DNA of 5,018 nt from the NCBI GenBank assembly GCA_028718065.1, contig JAQUMP010000308.1, positions 1 to 5,018 of the forward strand. The letters run 5' to 3'. Below the pieces are notes generated by a model. The model was not told the DNA's origin, did not search any database, and saw only the letters and a list, made by a program, of their open reading frames with translations. The stretch is from Chitinivibrionales bacterium (GTDB lineage Bacteria; Fibrobacterota; Chitinivibrionia; Chitinivibrionales; FEN-1185). Shown piece after piece: positions 1-5,018 of this stretch. The stretch's first letter is position 1; each line of letters starts with the position of its first letter. The position numbers were made by a program, and so were the translations under genes.

Positions 1-1047
1 CACCCAGATATACGGTGAATTGTCGCCGCCGGTGCAATGGTAGCCCAGCGCAGTAAGGCTTTCCCGAACGTGCCGGGCATTGCGCATATAATAATTGATT
101 AGTTCACGTACCTGGCCTTTACCCTCTTCCGAATAAACGGCCGCGGCCGCGCGTTGCACCGGGTACGAAACCCCATTAAATTTGGTGGTGTGCCGGCGGG
201 TCCAGAGCGTATGCAGTGCATGTTTGTTGCCGGCCGTATCGAACCCCATGCAGGTTTTCGGCACAACCGTGTAGGCGCAGCGCGTTCCGGTAAATCCGGC
301 GGTTTTGGAATAACTGCGGAATTCTATGGCGACCTCGCGCGCACCCTCGATTTCGTAAATTGAGTGGGGTAGCGCAGGGTCTGCAATAAATGCCTCGTAA
401 GCCGCATCAAAGAGAATCAAGGCCTGGTTGCGCCGGGCATAATCCACCCATCGGGCCAGTTTGTGTTTGTCAATGGCCGCTCCCGTGGGATTGTTGGGAA
501 AGCACAAATATATCAGGTCGACTTTTTCCGCGGGCAGATCGGGCACAAAGCCGTTGGCCTCGGTCGATTCCAGATACACTAATCCATCGTAACGGCCATC
601 GTTAAAGGGGCCGGTCCGGCCAGCCATGACGTTGGTATCCACGTAGACCGGATAAACCGGGTCCGGAACGGCGATCGTGATTGAGCCGGAAAAAAGTTCC
701 TGGATATTGGCGGTATCGCACTTGGCCCCGTCGCTGATAAATATTTCGTCCGGGGAAATTTGGGCGCCGCGCGCTTGAAAGTCGTGGCGCGCAATCGCTT
801 CCTGCAAAAAGGGATAGCCCTGGTCCGGGCCATAACCCCGGAAGGTGGCGTCGCTTGCCATTTCGTCAACTGCTGCGTGGAAAGCGGCGATGCTGGCCTG
901 CGGCAGGGCGCGCGTAATGTCGCCGATGCCCATGCGGATTATGGCGCGCTGCGGGTGCGCCGCCGCAAAGGCGGCCACGCGTTTGCCGATTTCGGAAAAA
1001 AGATACGAGGACGACAGTTTGCAATAGTTTTCGTTGATGGTTATCAT
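1..1047 (-). CDS. dapL: LL-diaminopimelate aminotransferase, 3' end outside window
   Basis: This PLP enzyme moves an amino group from glutamate to tetrahydrodipicolinate, giving LL-diaminopimelate in one step. It replaces the succinylase or acetylase branch (DapD/C/E) of lysine and peptidoglycan precursor synthesis and acts in the cytosol. The reading frame is open from the ATG at 1047 to the window edge, 349 codons of the roughly 410 usual for the family. The N-terminus (NENY, SSYLF) aligns with DapL. Family signatures follow: GIGDIT at 41, FRGYGPDQGY at 69-78, DGAKCDT at 106-112, DPVYPVYVDTNVMAG at 129-143 and FPNNPTG at 183-189. SYSKTAGFTGTR at 245-256 contains the Schiff-base lysine K248, and RRHTTKFNGVSYPVQRA lies at 284-300. 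No catalytic residue I can check is missing. It starts 29 bases after the nifS stop, so cotranscription is likely. The nearest Shine-Dalgarno-like sequence, AAAGG, sits about 13 bases before the ATG, which is long; no other in-frame start fits the family N-terminus better. The missing part should be the last 60 or so residues of the small domain. Confidence 0.95.
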   Translation of the reverse strand, partial: MITINENYCKLSSSYLFSEIGKRVAAFAAAHPQRAIIRMGIGDITRALPQASIAAFHAAVDEMASDATFRGYGPDQGYPFLQEAIARHDFQARGAQISPDEIFISDGAKCDTANIQELFSGSITIAVPDPVYPVYVDTNVMAGRTGPFNDGRYDGLVYLESTEANGFVPDLPAEKVDLIYLCFPNNPTGAAIDKHKLARWVDYARRNQALILFDAAYEAFIADPALPHSIYEIEGAREVAIEFRSYSKTAGFTGTRCAYTVVPKTCMGFDTAGNKHALHTLWTRRHTTKFNGVSYPVQRAAAAVYSEEGKGQVRELINYYMRNARHVRESLTALGYHCTGGDNSPYIWV

Positions 1048-1076
1048 GGCGGATTGGTGACCTTTGCAAAGGGATA

Positions 1077-2252
1077 TTACTGCGGCCCGGCCGGATTGGA
1101 ATAGGGTGAAATTTCGCGCAGGCGTTCGATGATCGGCGGCAGGGCGCGGACCACGGCGTCGATTTCGGCCTCGGTGGTGTAGCGCGAAAGCGAAAAGCGC
1201 GTAGAACTGTGGGCCAGGGTATAGGGCAGCCCCATGGCGCGCATAACATGCGACGGTTCGAGCGAACCCGTGGTGCAGGCCGAGCCGCTGGAGGCCGCGA
1301 TGTTCTTTTCGTCAAGCAGCAGCAGGATGGCCTCGCCCTCGATGAATTCAAAGCTTATGTTGCAGGTATTGGGCAGCCGCAGGCCCTCGTGGCCGTTGCG
1401 CTTGGCGTCGCGGCAGGATGTAAGCAGCGCCCGCTCCAGGCGGTCGCGCATATTTTTTACGCGCGTGGCTTCTTCCATAAAACAAGCCTGCGCCATTGCG
1501 CAAGCCTTGCCCAGCCCGACGATGGCGGCCACGTTTTCGGTGCCGGCGCGCAGGCCGTTTTCCTGGTGGCCGCCGATAATGAGCGGCGATATTTTTACGC
1601 CTTTGCGGATGTAAAGCGCCCCCACGCCCTTGGGCGCATGCAGCTTGTGCCCGGCCAGCGCGAGCATGTCGACGGGATCGCCGGCGCAGTTAATGGGCAC
1701 TTTGCCGACCGCCTGCACCGCGTCGGTATGGAAAAAACCGCCCGCGGCCTTGACCGTTTCGGCCAGTTTTTTTATGGGAAATAAGACGCCGGTTTCGTTG
1801 TTGGCCCACATCAGCGTAACGAGCGTGTGCGGGCCGATTTTTGCGCGGGAAAATTCATCCTCGCGCAGGAGCCCCTCGTGATCGACGTTGATTTCCGTGA
1901 GCTCTACGCCGTCGTGGTCGCGCAGAAAGCGGCACAAACTGCGCACGGCCGGGTGCTCGACCATGGAAGTGACGATGTTCGTTGCAGAGCCATGACGGCG
2001 GTAAAAACCCTGGATGGCCAGGTTATCGCTTTCGGAGCCGCAGCCGGTAAAGGTGATTTCGTCCGGATGGGCGCCCAGAAGCGCGGCGACCTGCTCGCGG
2101 GCGCGGTCGATGTGGGAGCGCACCAGCCCGCCGAAACGGTGGATGCTCGAAGGATTGCCGTAACGGTCCCGCAAAAACGGCATCATCTCTTCCAGCACTT
2201 CGGGCGCCACCTTGGTCGTGGCGTTATTGTCAAGATAGATTGTTTCGGCCAT
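1077..2252 (-). CDS. nifS: Cysteine desulfurase, NifS type (group I)
   Basis: This PLP enzyme removes sulfur from L-cysteine, giving alanine and an enzyme-bound persulfide that is passed to Fe-S cluster scaffolds or tRNA thiolation proteins in the cytosol. The 391 residues match the family's usual length of about 390-405. Visible landmarks are YLDNNATT at 6-13, GNPSSIH at 32-38, ESDNLAIQG at 74-82, the PLP-stacking His H100 in VEHPAV, NNETG at 151-155, the cofactor-binding D177 in HTDAVQ, and the Schiff-base lysine K203 in AGHKLHAPKG. RAGTEN lies at 235-240, and the persulfide cysteine C326 is in SSGSACTTGS, followed by PSHVMRAMG. The DNNATT start and the SSGSACT loop resemble NifS more than IscS, and the K203/C326 positions are close to those of Azotobacter NifS. 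No scaffold (nifU/iscU) or Rrf2 regulator gene is adjacent in this window, so housekeeping use is as likely as a nitrogenase role. The next gene downstream is dapL. Confidence 0.96.
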   Translation of the reverse strand: MAETIYLDNNATTKVAPEVLEEMMPFLRDRYGNPSSIHRFGGLVRSHIDRAREQVAALLGAHPDEITFTGCGSESDNLAIQGFYRRHGSATNIVTSMVEHPAVRSLCRFLRDHDGVELTEINVDHEGLLREDEFSRAKIGPHTLVTLMWANNETGVLFPIKKLAETVKAAGGFFHTDAVQAVGKVPINCAGDPVDMLALAGHKLHAPKGVGALYIRKGVKISPLIIGGHQENGLRAGTENVAAIVGLGKACAMAQACFMEEATRVKNMRDRLERALLTSCRDAKRNGHEGLRLPNTCNISFEFIEGEAILLLLDEKNIAASSGSACTTGSLEPSHVMRAMGLPYTLAHSSTRFSLSRYTTEAEIDAVVRALPPIIERLREISPYSNPAGPQ

Positions 2253-2259
2253 AAAAAAA

Positions 2260-2263
2260 CCTC
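2260..2263 (-). promoter_or_regulatory. Ribosome binding site of nifS
   Basis: The minus strand reads GAGG followed by seven T residues and then the ATG at 2252. The spacing of 7 is ideal and confirms this start. The wider upstream gap (2264-2451) has an AT-rich stretch containing TTGCCA, which could be a -35 element, but I see no good -10 at the proper distance and do not call a promoter. Confidence 0.75.
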
Positions 2264-2416
2264 GTCCCTATTTTTCTTTGCCGGGATTAAACTAAAAATA
2301 CATTATCGAACCCGTGGCAACTAAATCGGGATCTTTAATTTCTGTGGGAATGATTTACCGCTGCTTGTTGCGGCGGCTTTAACGCACCTCTCCTCGCAAA
2401 AGCTTCGGTTTGGTTT

Positions 2417-2438
2417 CCCCTCTCTTTTAAGAGAGGGG
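2417..2438. repeat. Perfect extragenic palindrome
   Basis: The arms CCCCTCTCTT and AAGAGAGGGG are perfectly complementary around a central TT, giving a 10-bp inverted repeat (effectively 8 GC-rich pairs with a small loop). It is followed on the plus strand by ATTAAGGGGTGAG, and the GGGATT at 2435-2440 can also pair with AATCCC at 2455-2460. The element lies 13 bases beyond the stop of the minus-strand exported-protein gene. It could form a transcript-end hairpin there, but on neither strand is it followed by a T-run, so it is not a standard intrinsic terminator. Its form resembles a dispersed extragenic palindrome, the kind present in many copies in some genomes. Confidence 0.7.
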
Positions 2439-2451
2439 ATTAAGGGGTGAG

Positions 2452-3405
2452 TTAAATCCCGAGCGTGACCCCCGCGTTCAGCAGCAGGCCCGTACCGGTA
2501 ATGTTGACGTTTTTGTCAAGTTTACCGAAGGGAATCATGAATTTGCCGTCGACATAAAAACCGACCGGGAAAACCGGGAATTTAAGGGCGGTCCCCAGTA
2601 CGATATGGCAGCCGTAATGTGGCGTGATGAGGTTGTTCATGATCTGGTTCATGATTTTTTTCTGAATGTCCGCCTGGCCGAAAAGTTGCGTGTTAAGTCC
2701 GCTGGTAGGCAGCAGCGCATTCAAGTCGGTTCCCAGGGCGTCTTTAACAAGGCCGGCGCTTAAAACCGGCGTGGCGAAATTTATGGAGAACCCGCCGCCG
2801 GCGTATACCTTGAGGATGTTTACAAGCGGGGGAAGGGTAATTAAATTCTTGCGGATGGTAAGGTCCGTATTGAGCTTGGCGTACGGCGTATTTTTAAGAC
2901 CCCAGTAAGGCATATTCAACTTGTCCAGCGTCAGCAACAAAGTATCGTAGGTAATATCAACACGGTTTATAAACGGCGTCGCGGGATCGGTCGGCTGCGT
3001 TGTTTTCCACGAAAGACTTTTTGGATAAACCAACTCACCCTTGTATTGCCACAAACCGAAGTTGGCCGAGACTTCGATTGCGTCAAGGAAAGGAATGCAA
3101 TCAACATAAAACTTGCCGCCGAAATCCATGGGCGTGCGGGCGAACCCCGAACGGTTGATGTAGATCGGCAGGTCCTTGCCGGTAATTGCGGCAACATTGA
3201 TAAAATTCGCGGGTACGGTCCCGGGAATATTTGCCCCATCATTGAGGATCTTAAGGCTGTCGAAAACCGCGGGTTCATTCGTTGCATCCGCCATGTGCAC
3301 GCTGAGATCGTACCCGTAATGCACACCGATGCCGGCAATCGCATAGACCGAAGTCAGGGCGCATATTAGAATGCCGATTACAAGAACGGAAACTCTTTTG
3401 AGCAT
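2452..3405 (-). CDS. Exported beta-rich protein, possible outer-membrane protein, function unknown
   Basis: I do not recognise a named family. The 317-residue product begins with a clear Sec signal peptide: MLKR, then a hydrophobic core at about 5-20, with likely cleavage after A22 (SVYA) or A24. The mature part of about 295 residues has no further long hydrophobic helix. It is rich in short alternating stretches separated by Gly/Asn/Asp turns, for example GIGVHYGYDLSVHM near the mature N-terminus, GGKFYVDCIPF, YAGGGFSINFATP, and a C-terminal series HIVLGTALKF, GFYVDGKFMIPFG, LLLNAGVTLGI. This pattern suggests a beta-barrel or beta-sandwich in the outer membrane or periplasm. The last residue is Ile rather than the Phe/Tyr that usually closes outer-membrane barrels, which lowers confidence in a BAM-inserted barrel. 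The start is fixed by a strong ribosome binding site. The gene appears to be its own transcription unit, with a promoter in the divergent region upstream and a palindrome after its stop. Confidence 0.85.
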   Translation of the reverse strand: MLKRVSVLVIGILICALTSVYAIAGIGVHYGYDLSVHMADATNEPAVFDSLKILNDGANIPGTVPANFINVAAITGKDLPIYINRSGFARTPMDFGGKFYVDCIPFLDAIEVSANFGLWQYKGELVYPKSLSWKTTQPTDPATPFINRVDITYDTLLLTLDKLNMPYWGLKNTPYAKLNTDLTIRKNLITLPPLVNILKVYAGGGFSINFATPVLSAGLVKDALGTDLNALLPTSGLNTQLFGQADIQKKIMNQIMNNLITPHYGCHIVLGTALKFPVFPVGFYVDGKFMIPFGKLDKNVNITGTGLLLNAGVTLGI

Positions 3406-3411
3406 AAAATG

Positions 3412-3419
3412 ACCTCCCC
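3412..3419 (-). promoter_or_regulatory. Strong ribosome binding site of the exported-protein gene
   Basis: The minus strand reads GGGGAGGT, six to seven bases before the ATG at 3405. This is a near-complete anti-16S match and shows that the organism uses Shine-Dalgarno initiation, in contrast to several plus-strand genes in this window. Confidence 0.85.
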
Positions 3420-3441
3420 ATTAAAAGCGTGTAAAAAGTTA

Positions 3442-3460
3442 TGGTGTAATGTGGTGTAAT
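3442..3460. repeat. Short tandem direct repeat in the 5' leader of the exported-protein gene
   Basis: TGGTGTAAT occurs at 3442-3450 and again at 3452-3460, a repeat period of 10 bases or about one helical turn. A third copy of its core GTGTAA lies at 3429-3434. The repeats fall just downstream of the proposed -10 box of the minus-strand promoter, at or after the expected transcription start. They could be an operator for a repressor binding one face of the helix, or simply chance in AT-rich DNA. Confidence 0.4.
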
Positions 3461-3464
3461 TAAG

Positions 3465-3492
3465 AATATAATTTTATTGCAAAAATATCCAA
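3465..3492 (-). promoter_or_regulatory. Candidate sigma-70-type promoter for the exported-protein gene
   Basis: The minus strand reads TTGGAT (3492-3487), a 16-base spacer, and TATATT (3470-3465). The -10 matches the consensus at five of six bases and the -35 at four of six. It would give a leader of roughly 50 bases before the ATG at 3405. The whole region is very AT-rich, so chance matches are possible. Confidence 0.5.
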
Positions 3493-3517
3493 CAAATAAA
3501 AATGTATTTTGTACTCC

Positions 3518-3991
3518 ATGATCTTTACGAACCACTATTTAAAAAGCAAAATTATCCTTACGTTTGCGGCCATTCTCATGTGCTGCATCTATTGCGGCCG
3601 CTACGGGACGCGCCACTTTTTGACCATGGAAAAAGCGCTGGCCGAACCGGTTAAATATAAAAATGCCCCCATGCGGTGCCAGTTATGCATCATTAAAAAA
3701 GTGTCCGGCAATAAACTTGAATTCTACCAGAAAAAAAAGGCCTTCCGCGCCCAGCTTAAAAACGGCGTTTTCATCCCGGATTGTAAAGTAAAACGGCAGA
3801 TAAGCATGACGGGCACGGTGGTTGATTCGGTTTTGTACATAGATTCTTATCATGTCCATGCCAATCGGGGCTATAAAGTCATTATTTCGTTGATAGCTTT
3901 AATAGGACTATTGGTGTATATCGGACCGCGTCTTTTTCGGCTTATGCGGAACCCCTTTGCCTCCGGTCGGGAAGGCGCGGAACATGCCTGA
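3518..3991 (+). CDS. Small two-helix membrane protein with CxxC motif, function unknown
   Basis: I do not recognise this 157-residue protein. It has an N-terminal membrane helix (about 11-27, KIILTFAAILMCCIYCG), a soluble middle domain (about 28-118) and a second membrane helix (about 121-137, VIISLIALIGLLVYIG) followed by a basic tail. Both helices could place the middle domain outside the cytoplasm. That domain has C54-Q-L-C57 and a further C89, able to form a disulfide or bind metal. Its segments KLEFYQKKKAFRAQL, CKVKRQISMTGTVVDS and VLYIDSYHVH look like successive beta strands of a small barrel such as an OB fold; this is a pattern-based guess. The frame could also begin at TTG 3509, but ATG 3518 is preferred. 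Neither has a Shine-Dalgarno sequence. TATTTT at 3505-3510, seven bases before the ATG, would fit a -10 box of a leaderless transcript. The next gene begins inside this one's last codons, so the two are almost surely translated together. ILMC is not a proper lipobox. Confidence 0.75.
   Translation: MIFTNHYLKSKIILTFAAILMCCIYCGRYGTRHFLTMEKALAEPVKYKNAPMRCQLCIIKKVSGNKLEFYQKKKAFRAQLKNGVFIPDCKVKRQISMTGTVVDSVLYIDSYHVHANRGYKVIISLIALIGLLVYIGPRLFRLMRNPFASGREGAEHA
3969..3975 (+). promoter_or_regulatory. Ribosome binding site deciding the start of the YdjM-like gene
   Basis: GGGAAGG lies 8 bases before ATG 3984, inside the end of the preceding gene. It favours this start over TTG 3957 in the same frame, which would add nine residues and has no such site. 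The shorter form also begins with MPDLATH, the usual start of the family. Confidence 0.75.
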
Positions 3992-4433
3992 TCTTGCCAC
4001 GCATATCGCGCTTGGTCTGGGCGTAGGGGCTGTTATTAATAACCGCCGCATAATTCCTCCCTTGCTTTTAGGCACGGTCTTGCCGGATGTATGTTCCCGC
4101 ATTCCTTCGATTCTTTACGATAAAGTATACTGGTATGCCGAGGCCTGCCATACCCCATTTGTCATGCTGCTCTGGTGCTATTTGCTGTCCCTGTTTTTTA
4201 AAACAGGCGTGCGAAAGACAATGTTTCTCTGGATGTACGTGGGCGTGATAATTCATCTTGTGCCCGATGCCCTGCAGCGGCATGTCGCCCATGGATATTT
4301 CTGGTTCTTTCCCTTTTCGTGGTACGATCCTCATGGCGGGTTTTTTTGGTCCGAGGATTCAATGGTTTTTGTACCGTTCCTGGCGGTTGCCGCCGTGATT
4401 TTTTTAATAACGCAAAAAAGTGCGCGACGGTAA
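3984..4433 (+). CDS. YdjM/DUF457-type membrane-bound putative metal-dependent hydrolase
   Basis: This 149-residue integral membrane protein matches the LexA-regulated YdjM / DUF457 superfamily, annotated as inner-membrane putative metal-dependent hydrolases. No reaction is firmly established for most members. Family marks are D3 and H7 in the opening MPDLATH, GTVLPD at 30-35 (D35), H56 in CHTPF, H91-x3-D95 in the third hydrophobic segment (HLVPD), H100, and the PFSW motif at 110-113. The conserved His and Asp residues line up as possible metal ligands near the membrane surface. Hydrophobic segments are at about 8-33, 57-72, 79-93 and 128-143. The gene overlaps the preceding one by 8 bases, pointing to translational coupling and a shared envelope job. 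I see no LexA-type box upstream. The family assignment is fairly sure; the enzymatic activity is not. Confidence 0.85.
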   Translation: MPDLATHIALGLGVGAVINNRRIIPPLLLGTVLPDVCSRIPSILYDKVYWYAEACHTPFVMLLWCYLLSLFFKTGVRKTMFLWMYVGVIIHLVPDALQRHVAHGYFWFFPFSWYDPHGGFFWSEDSMVFVPFLAVAAVIFLITQKSARR

Positions 4434-4472
4434 TCGAAAAACATTATTGTGCTCTTTCTTATGCGGCGAAAA

Positions 4473-4488
4473 GCATTTTTATAAATGC
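4473..4488. repeat. Small inverted repeat before the nucleotidyltransferase gene
   Basis: GCATTT and AAATGC pair perfectly around TTAT. The element lies between the YdjM-like gene and the MNT gene, with its right end 19 bases before the MNT start. The loop contains TATAAA (4480-4485), which could be a -10 box, but there is no recognisable -35 at 16-18 bases. No T-run follows, so a terminator role for the upstream gene is unlikely. It could be an operator for autoregulation, or chance. Confidence 0.3.
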
Positions 4489-4507
4489 AAAATAAACCTT
4501 AAATAGT

Positions 4508-4849
4508 ATGAATGCTTGTTGGCGCCTGGAGGAAAATACGAAAACAGAATTACTGAACAAAGTTAAAAACGCCGTAAGGCAAATCGAGCCTTCCGCCGAA
4601 ATTATTATTTATGGTTCTCGCGCTCGTAATGATTTTAGTTCGGTTTCAGATTGGGATTTTCTCGTTCTGGTTGATGGAGATGTCGATTACCGTAGGACGC
4701 ATACAATCCGGCACCAACTGCACGAAATAGAATGGGACACGGGCGAAGTCCTGAGTTGCCTCGTACGAAACCGCATTGAGTGGGAGAGTGAAAAATACCG
4801 CACTATGCCGTTATACAAAAGCATTAAACTCGAAGGCGTAAGGTTATGA
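4508..4849 (+). CDS. Minimal nucleotidyltransferase (MNT) domain protein, HEPN partner not seen
   Basis: This 113-residue protein is a stand-alone MNT of the DNA polymerase beta nucleotidyltransferase superfamily. In known HEPN-MNT toxin-antitoxin pairs, the MNT protein neutralises the HEPN RNase, in studied cases by AMPylating it. The signature is plain: IIIYGSRARND at 32-42 holds the nucleotide-binding Gly-Ser (G36, S37), and SDWDFLVLVDG at 47-57 holds the two metal-binding aspartates D48 and D50. Asn replaces the more common Gly at position 41. The C-terminal half (IRHQLHEIEWDTGEVLS at 67-83, then EWESEKYRTMPLYKSIKLEG) resembles Bacteroidota-type MNT proteins, whose genes are normally followed directly by a HEPN gene. 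Here the stop overlaps an ATG (ATGA), but that frame ends after 10 codons. No Shine-Dalgarno sequence precedes ATG 4508. Codons are more AT-rich than in nifS or dapL, compatible with acquisition by transfer. Confidence 0.88.
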   Translation: MNACWRLEENTKTELLNKVKNAVRQIEPSAEIIIYGSRARNDFSSVSDWDFLVLVDGDVDYRRTHTIRHQLHEIEWDTGEVLSCLVRNRIEWESEKYRTMPLYKSIKLEGVRL

Positions 4850-4900
4850 AAAGATGGCCCGCAAAAGCGGCAGCATAGCATATCTCCGTCTGTGATAAAT

Positions 4901-4906
4901 TATATT
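4901..4906 (+). promoter_or_regulatory. Candidate -10 box just before the phosphatase gene
   Basis: TATATT lies seven bases before ATG 4914. If used, transcription would begin at or next to the start codon, giving a leaderless message; this would fit the absence of a Shine-Dalgarno sequence. I see no -35 element at the expected distance, so the call is weak. Confidence 0.3.
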
Positions 4907-4913
4907 TTCAACC

Positions 4914-5018
4914 ATGCCTATTCAGAATTTTTCGTGGGTAATCCCCGGCAAACTGGCCGGAAGCGCTTTACCGGGCGGCACACCATCGGCCTCCGATGCT
5001 GCCGTGGCCGCGGACCTG
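4914..5018 (+). CDS. DUSP23-like dual-specificity protein phosphatase, N-terminal fragment
   Basis: Only the first 35 codons are in the window; the frame is open to the edge. The sequence NFSWVIPGKLAGSALPGG at 5-22 strongly resembles the N-terminus of the small atypical dual-specificity phosphatase DUSP23 (VHZ), which has the pattern NFSWV-PG-LAG-A-P. Bacterial and archaeal relatives of about 150-180 residues are known. Such enzymes remove phosphate from Tyr or Ser/Thr through a CX5R active-site loop that would lie beyond the window, so activity cannot be judged here. The following residues (GTPSASDAAVAADL) would correspond to the first helix, which in the family leads into a strand with a VSLTE-like motif. 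A stop codon at 4896-4898 limits the start, and ATG 4914 is the only standard start codon after it. No ribosome binding site is evident. It lies 64 bases after the MNT gene and need not be functionally linked to it. Confidence 0.7.
   Translation, partial: MPIQNFSWVIPGKLAGSALPGGTPSASDAAVAADL

Noticed and set aside
154..1104. Plus-strand and out-of-phase minus-strand open frames over the first kilobase (for example 154-363, 760-1104, 866-1351)
   Set aside because: They lie over the continuous dapL frame and the end of nifS, have no ribosome binding sites or domain signs, and are shadows.
1209..2324. Long plus-strand open frames (1209-1784 and 1827-2324) opposite nifS
   Set aside because: They are antisense to a fully convincing cysteine desulfurase. 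Their Gly/Ala/Arg-rich translations are what the reverse of this GC-rich gene would give, and they match no domain.
2358..2376. Possible hairpin CCGCTGC / GCGGCGG around TTGTT
   Set aside because: It needs a U-G pair on the plus strand and has a mismatch on the minus strand. No gene is transcribed rightward through it and only CTTT follows, so it is not a supported terminator.
3275..3535. Minus-strand frame of 86 codons reaching upstream of the exported-protein start
   Set aside because: It is in a different frame from the exported protein, crosses the promoter region, and has no family features. The strong ribosome binding site at 3412-3419 serves ATG 3405 instead.
4846..4878. Ten-codon frame MKRWPAKAAA overlapping the MNT stop, as a HEPN remnant
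   Set aside because: It is too short and shows no HEPN motif (such as the RX4-6H active site), so it is not listed as a pseudogene. It is kept only as context for the solitary MNT finding.
1..5018. CRISPR arrays, tRNA or rRNA genes, transposase or integrase genes
   Set aside because: I saw no regularly spaced repeats, no tRNA-like cloverleaf or rRNA-like sequence, and no mobile-element enzyme in any credible frame.

Overview
The window looks like chromosomal DNA of a Gram-negative bacterium of moderate GC content. It holds seven protein-coding genes, two of them cut by the window edges, and no RNA genes, insertion sequences or CRISPR arrays that I can see. A diaminopimelate-aminotransferase (DapL) route to lysine and peptidoglycan, and a secreted beta-rich protein resembling an outer-membrane protein, suggest a phylum such as Fibrobacterota, Spirochaetota or the Verrucomicrobia/Chlamydiae group. 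That placement is a weak inference; no marker gene in the window settles it.

Left part (1-3405), all on the minus strand. Read in the direction of transcription, it starts with a 317-residue exported protein of unknown function (2452-3405), preceded by a strong ribosome binding site and a plausible promoter. A gap of 199 bases carrying a perfect GC-rich palindrome follows. Next come a NifS-type cysteine desulfurase (1077-2252) and, 29 bases later, the DapL gene (1-1047, its C-terminal end lying outside the window). The last two are probably cotranscribed. Both encode fold-type I PLP enzymes: one supplies sulfur for Fe-S clusters or thiolation, the other makes LL-diaminopimelate.

Right part (3518-5018), all on the plus strand and visibly richer in AT. 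A divergent intergenic region of about 110 bases separates it from the left part. Two overlapping genes encode a small two-helix membrane protein with a CxxC motif and a YdjM/DUF457-type membrane protein with conserved His/Asp residues. Then follow a minimal nucleotidyltransferase (MNT) of the kind normally paired with a HEPN toxin, but with no HEPN gene after it, and the first 35 codons of a DUSP23-like protein phosphatase.

I see no clearly new multi-gene system. The most interesting points are the solitary MNT gene with an ATGA junction leading into a 10-codon dead end, the uncharacterised membrane gene pair, the eukaryote-like phosphatase start, and the palindromic element between the minus-strand genes.
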